Positions 15,441 through 17,209 of a stretch of 17,209 nt of DNA are shown one piece after another. The translations under genes and the position numbers were made by a program. The notes below the pieces were generated by a model, which made no database searches, was not told where the DNA came from, and worked only from the letters and a program-made list of their open reading frames with translations. This DNA is from an uncultured Bacteroidota bacterium (GTDB lineage Bacteria; Bacteroidota; Bacteroidia; UBA7662). How positions within the stretch are numbered: position 1 is the first letter of the stretch; every line of letters starts with the position of its first letter. The stretch covers positions 1 through 17,209 of the forward strand of contig CAIOCC010000090.1 of assembly GCA_903856555.1 (NCBI GenBank). Direction: 5' to 3'.

Positions 15441-16219
15441 ACACGGCACCCCCATCGCAGGCCCAACCTCTGAACTCCCTAAGCCTGATCATCCCGGTCT
15501 ACAACGAAGCCGGTCGGGTGCAGGCCTTGCTGGAAGCCTTGGCCAGGGTCCCATGGCCCAACAGCCTCCAACATATTGAATACCTGTTGGTGGACGATGG
15601 CTCCACCGACGAAACCCCCGCCATTTTGGAGGGCTGGTGCAGGGAACACCCGGAATACCGCCTGCTGAGGCAAAAGGGCAACCGGGGCAAAGGCGCCGCC
15701 ATTCACCTGGGGTTGAAGGAAGCCGTGGGACAAGCCGTGGGCATCCAAGATGCGGACATGGAATTGCTTCCGTCGGATTGGCCGTCCATGCTGCAGGCCC
15801 TGGCCCTGCCCGGCATTGGCATGGTGAATGGATCCCGCTACCTCCCAGGTCTGTATCGACCCCTGCACAGCTACCGCCGGTACATCGCCAACAAATTATT
15901 TAGTTGGTTGACCTCCCTGCTGATCGATATCCGCATCACCGATATGGCCTGCGGTCACAAATTGTTACGAAGGGATTTGATGCTCAGTCTGGATCTCCGC
16001 GAAGAACGCTTTGGAGTCGAATCCGAAATTCTTATCAAAAGCGCCCGCATTCGGCGCAACCATATTGTCGAAATTCCGGTCCATTACTTCGCACGACATC
16101 AAGGCGAAGGCAAAAAATTCCGTACCGTGGATGGCCTGGGTATCCTTTGGAAAATTATTCGGTATAGCCTGGCCCCTCTACCGCCTTCGGCCCTTCGCTA
16201 CCGAACCCAAGGCAACTAG
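15437..16219 (+). CDS. GT2-family glycosyltransferase, DPM1/ALG5-like
   Basis: A GT-A fold inverting glycosyltransferase of 260 residues resembling dolichol/polyprenyl-phosphate mannosyl- or glucosyltransferases, which charge a lipid carrier at the cytoplasmic face of the membrane. Seen: LSLIIPVYNEAGRV (15-28), nucleotide-binding DDGS (53-56), GNRGKGAAIHLGL (81-93), the metal-binding D105-A-D107 in GIQDADMEL, NGSRYL, the acceptor-side ITDMACGHKLLRRD (167-180), RFGVESEILIKSARI and the C-terminal RHQGEGKKFRTVDG. There is no C-terminal membrane span, so it is the soluble or peripherally bound type. A product sugar-lipid could feed a GT39-like transferase such as the convergent gene next door; that pairing is inference. 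The last 65 bases overlap that gene's 3' end. Confidence 0.9.
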   Translation: MNTAPPSQAQPLNSLSLIIPVYNEAGRVQALLEALARVPWPNSLQHIEYLLVDDGSTDETPAILEGWCREHPEYRLLRQKGNRGKGAAIHLGLKEAVGQAVGIQDADMELLPSDWPSMLQALALPGIGMVNGSRYLPGLYRPLHSYRRYIANKLFSWLTSLLIDIRITDMACGHKLLRRDLMLSLDLREERFGVESEILIKSARIRRNHIVEIPVHYFARHQGEGKKFRTVDGLGILWKIIRYSLAPLPPSALRYRTQGN

Positions 16220-17209
16220 GCTCCCATAGCTCTGCACGGCGACCCTGCCCCGCACGGGCAAGATCTCCGTTGGGCGGTACCGCCATGGCATCCAGGCCTA
16301 CCGGAAAGGAGCTTTGCCACCACACGGCCCGGTACCAATCCTTCCCGGTGGCATCCCAATGCAGAAGCGCAATGCGGTACTGCCAGCTCTGGTGGTACTG
16401 AAGTGCGATGGTATAGCCCAAGAAAAAAAGCAAGGCGAGCCCGAACACCCAGCGCCGCATAGCGTCCAAGGCCCGATGGTCGCTTAGGAGTGGACGATGA
16501 ATCCATCCCATCAAGCCTTGGACCACCCCAAGACCAGCTGGCACCAAGGCCGGGTACCATTCCACCAGGACCCTACCGCCCAAAGAACCCCCAAACCACC
16601 AGGACCACCACGATGCATAAACATAGATTACCAAAGGAAGGACCACCCCAAGGGCCAAAGCCAGAGGAAAAGGCTCCGAGGCCTGCCTACTCTTCCACCA
16701 TCCCTGAATCATGCAGGCCAAAGCCCAGCACCAGCCCACGATCACCAAGACCATGACCGGGTTGTACAACAACCAACCTTTGCGGTAACTCAACAAAAAC
16801 TCTGCTATCCGGGGATCCCCCCAAAAAAATCGCTCACCTTGGTACGAATAAAAAAGAAAACTACCCGTAACATATTTCCAATAAAGGGATTGCAACAAAA
16901 ACGGTCCTAAAAAAACAAAAAGCAAGAGGAAAAGATGCCCCGCGTTGCGAGTCAGGCGCAGCCACCACCAACGAAGTCCCGAGCTACCGGTATAAAGCAA
17001 GGGCAAGAGCCCTGCAATCAACAGAGTCGGACGTATCAAAACCAACATGCCCAAGGCCAAAGCCATACCCGCCTCGTAGCGTTTCGATGGCCTGGAGCCA
17101 TTCATGGTTTGGTGGGTACACCAAAGCAAAACCGACATCCAAAAAAACGAAAAGCTATGCGACATAGCCGGCTCGTAGACCAGGTAATTCCACAAATTGG
17201 TGGCCCCCA
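16155..17209 (-). CDS. Multi-pass membrane protein, probable GT39-like glycosyltransferase, 5'-truncated
   Basis: Part of a polytopic membrane protein that continues past the right edge: the frame reads through to the last bases (GATNLWNYLVYEPAMSHSFS), so an apparent TTG start at 17195 is not real. The YxxxEPxMSHxxSFF pattern is what I recall from Bacteroidota relatives of the ArnT/PMT superfamily, which move sugars from polyprenyl-phosphate donors on the outer face of the cytoplasmic membrane. The visible 350 residues contain about seven to eight hydrophobic segments, among them GMALALGMLVLIRPTLLIAG, HLFLLLFVFLGPFLL and NPVMVLVIVGWCWALA, and loops with GERFFWGDPR, SYRKGWLLYNP and YASWWSWWFGGSLGGR, a characteristic W/G-rich loop. 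The catalytic aspartates expected in the first outer loop would lie outside the window. The hydrophilic tail ends in PGYTE, and 65 bases overlap the facing GT2 gene. A T7G6 run is at 16817-16829. Confidence 0.75.
   Translation of the reverse strand, partial: GATNLWNYLVYEPAMSHSFSFFWMSVLLWCTHQTMNGSRPSKRYEAGMALALGMLVLIRPTLLIAGLLPLLYTGSSGLRWWWLRLTRNAGHLFLLLFVFLGPFLLQSLYWKYVTGSFLFYSYQGERFFWGDPRIAEFLLSYRKGWLLYNPVMVLVIVGWCWALACMIQGWWKSRQASEPFPLALALGVVLPLVIYVYASWWSWWFGGSLGGRVLVEWYPALVPAGLGVVQGLMGWIHRPLLSDHRALDAMRRWVFGLALLFFLGYTIALQYHQSWQYRIALLHWDATGKDWYRAVWWQSSFPVGLDAMAVPPNGDLARAGQGRRAELWEPSCLGFGSEGPKAVEGPGYTE

Noticed and set aside
16797..16925. A-rich stretch taken as a possible intergenic or foreign segment
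   Set aside because: It is explained by phenylalanine- and leucine-rich membrane segments coded on the minus strand, and the frame is unbroken.
17190..17209. TTG at 17195 as start of the membrane protein
   Set aside because: The frame continues to the window edge with a family-like sequence (GATNLWNY), so the gene is simply cut off.
1..17209. CRISPR array, tRNA/rRNA genes, insertion sequences or attachment sites
   Set aside because: I saw no regularly spaced direct repeats, no cloverleaf-like sequence, no transposase motifs and no terminal inverted repeats.

Overview
The window reads as a compact chromosomal segment from a member of the Bacteroidota; the order cannot be fixed from sequence alone. 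The signs are OmpA-like domains of the 'ASPEG' type joined to TPRs, a signal-less SH3-NlpC/P60 peptidase typical of the phylum, a stand-alone ftsE, a long ALDH4-type PruA, starts preceded by A/T-rich leaders rather than Shine-Dalgarno sequences, and several matches to the Bacteroidota sigma-factor -7 element TAnnTTTG. Base composition looks even, by eye slightly above half G+C. I see no rRNA, tRNA, insertion sequence, phage gene or CRISPR array. Coding density is very high and no gene-free stretch exceeds about 120 bases.

Left part (1-4830): the 3' part of a RecQ-family helicase gene runs with a 4-base overlap into a GT4-type glycosyltransferase. Facing these is a minus-strand pair, ftsE followed by a second GT-B glycosyltransferase that starts on the ftsE stop codon.

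Centre left (4831-9410): a 119-base divergent region with a good promoter match leads into an envelope module. It holds a secreted OmpA-like/TPR protein, an SH3-NlpC/P60 peptidase that must use a non-ATG start, and a lipoprotein that is a diverged paralogue of the first protein. This paralogue-hydrolase-paralogue arrangement, next to ftsE, is the part most likely to be a little-described system.

Centre right (9416-15046): xseA and uvrC form a minus-strand DNA-repair pair with no xseB between or after xseA. A plus-strand 3-hydroxyacyl-CoA dehydrogenase and a minus-strand 1-pyrroline-5-carboxylate dehydrogenase meet tail to tail on abutting stop codons.

Right end (15084-17209): a small MmcQ/YjbR-type protein overlaps a GT2 (DPM1-like) glycosyltransferase by 4 bases. 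The latter overlaps by 65 bases the tail of a convergent multi-pass membrane protein, probably a GT39-like transferase, that runs off the window.

The genes serve DNA repair (RecQ, UvrC, XseA), the cell envelope (FtsE, NlpC/P60, two OmpA-TPR proteins, four glycosyltransferases) and carbon/amino-acid oxidation (Hbd, PruA). All four convergent junctions lie between a 65-base overlap and a 5-base gap, which leaves almost no room for ordinary terminators.
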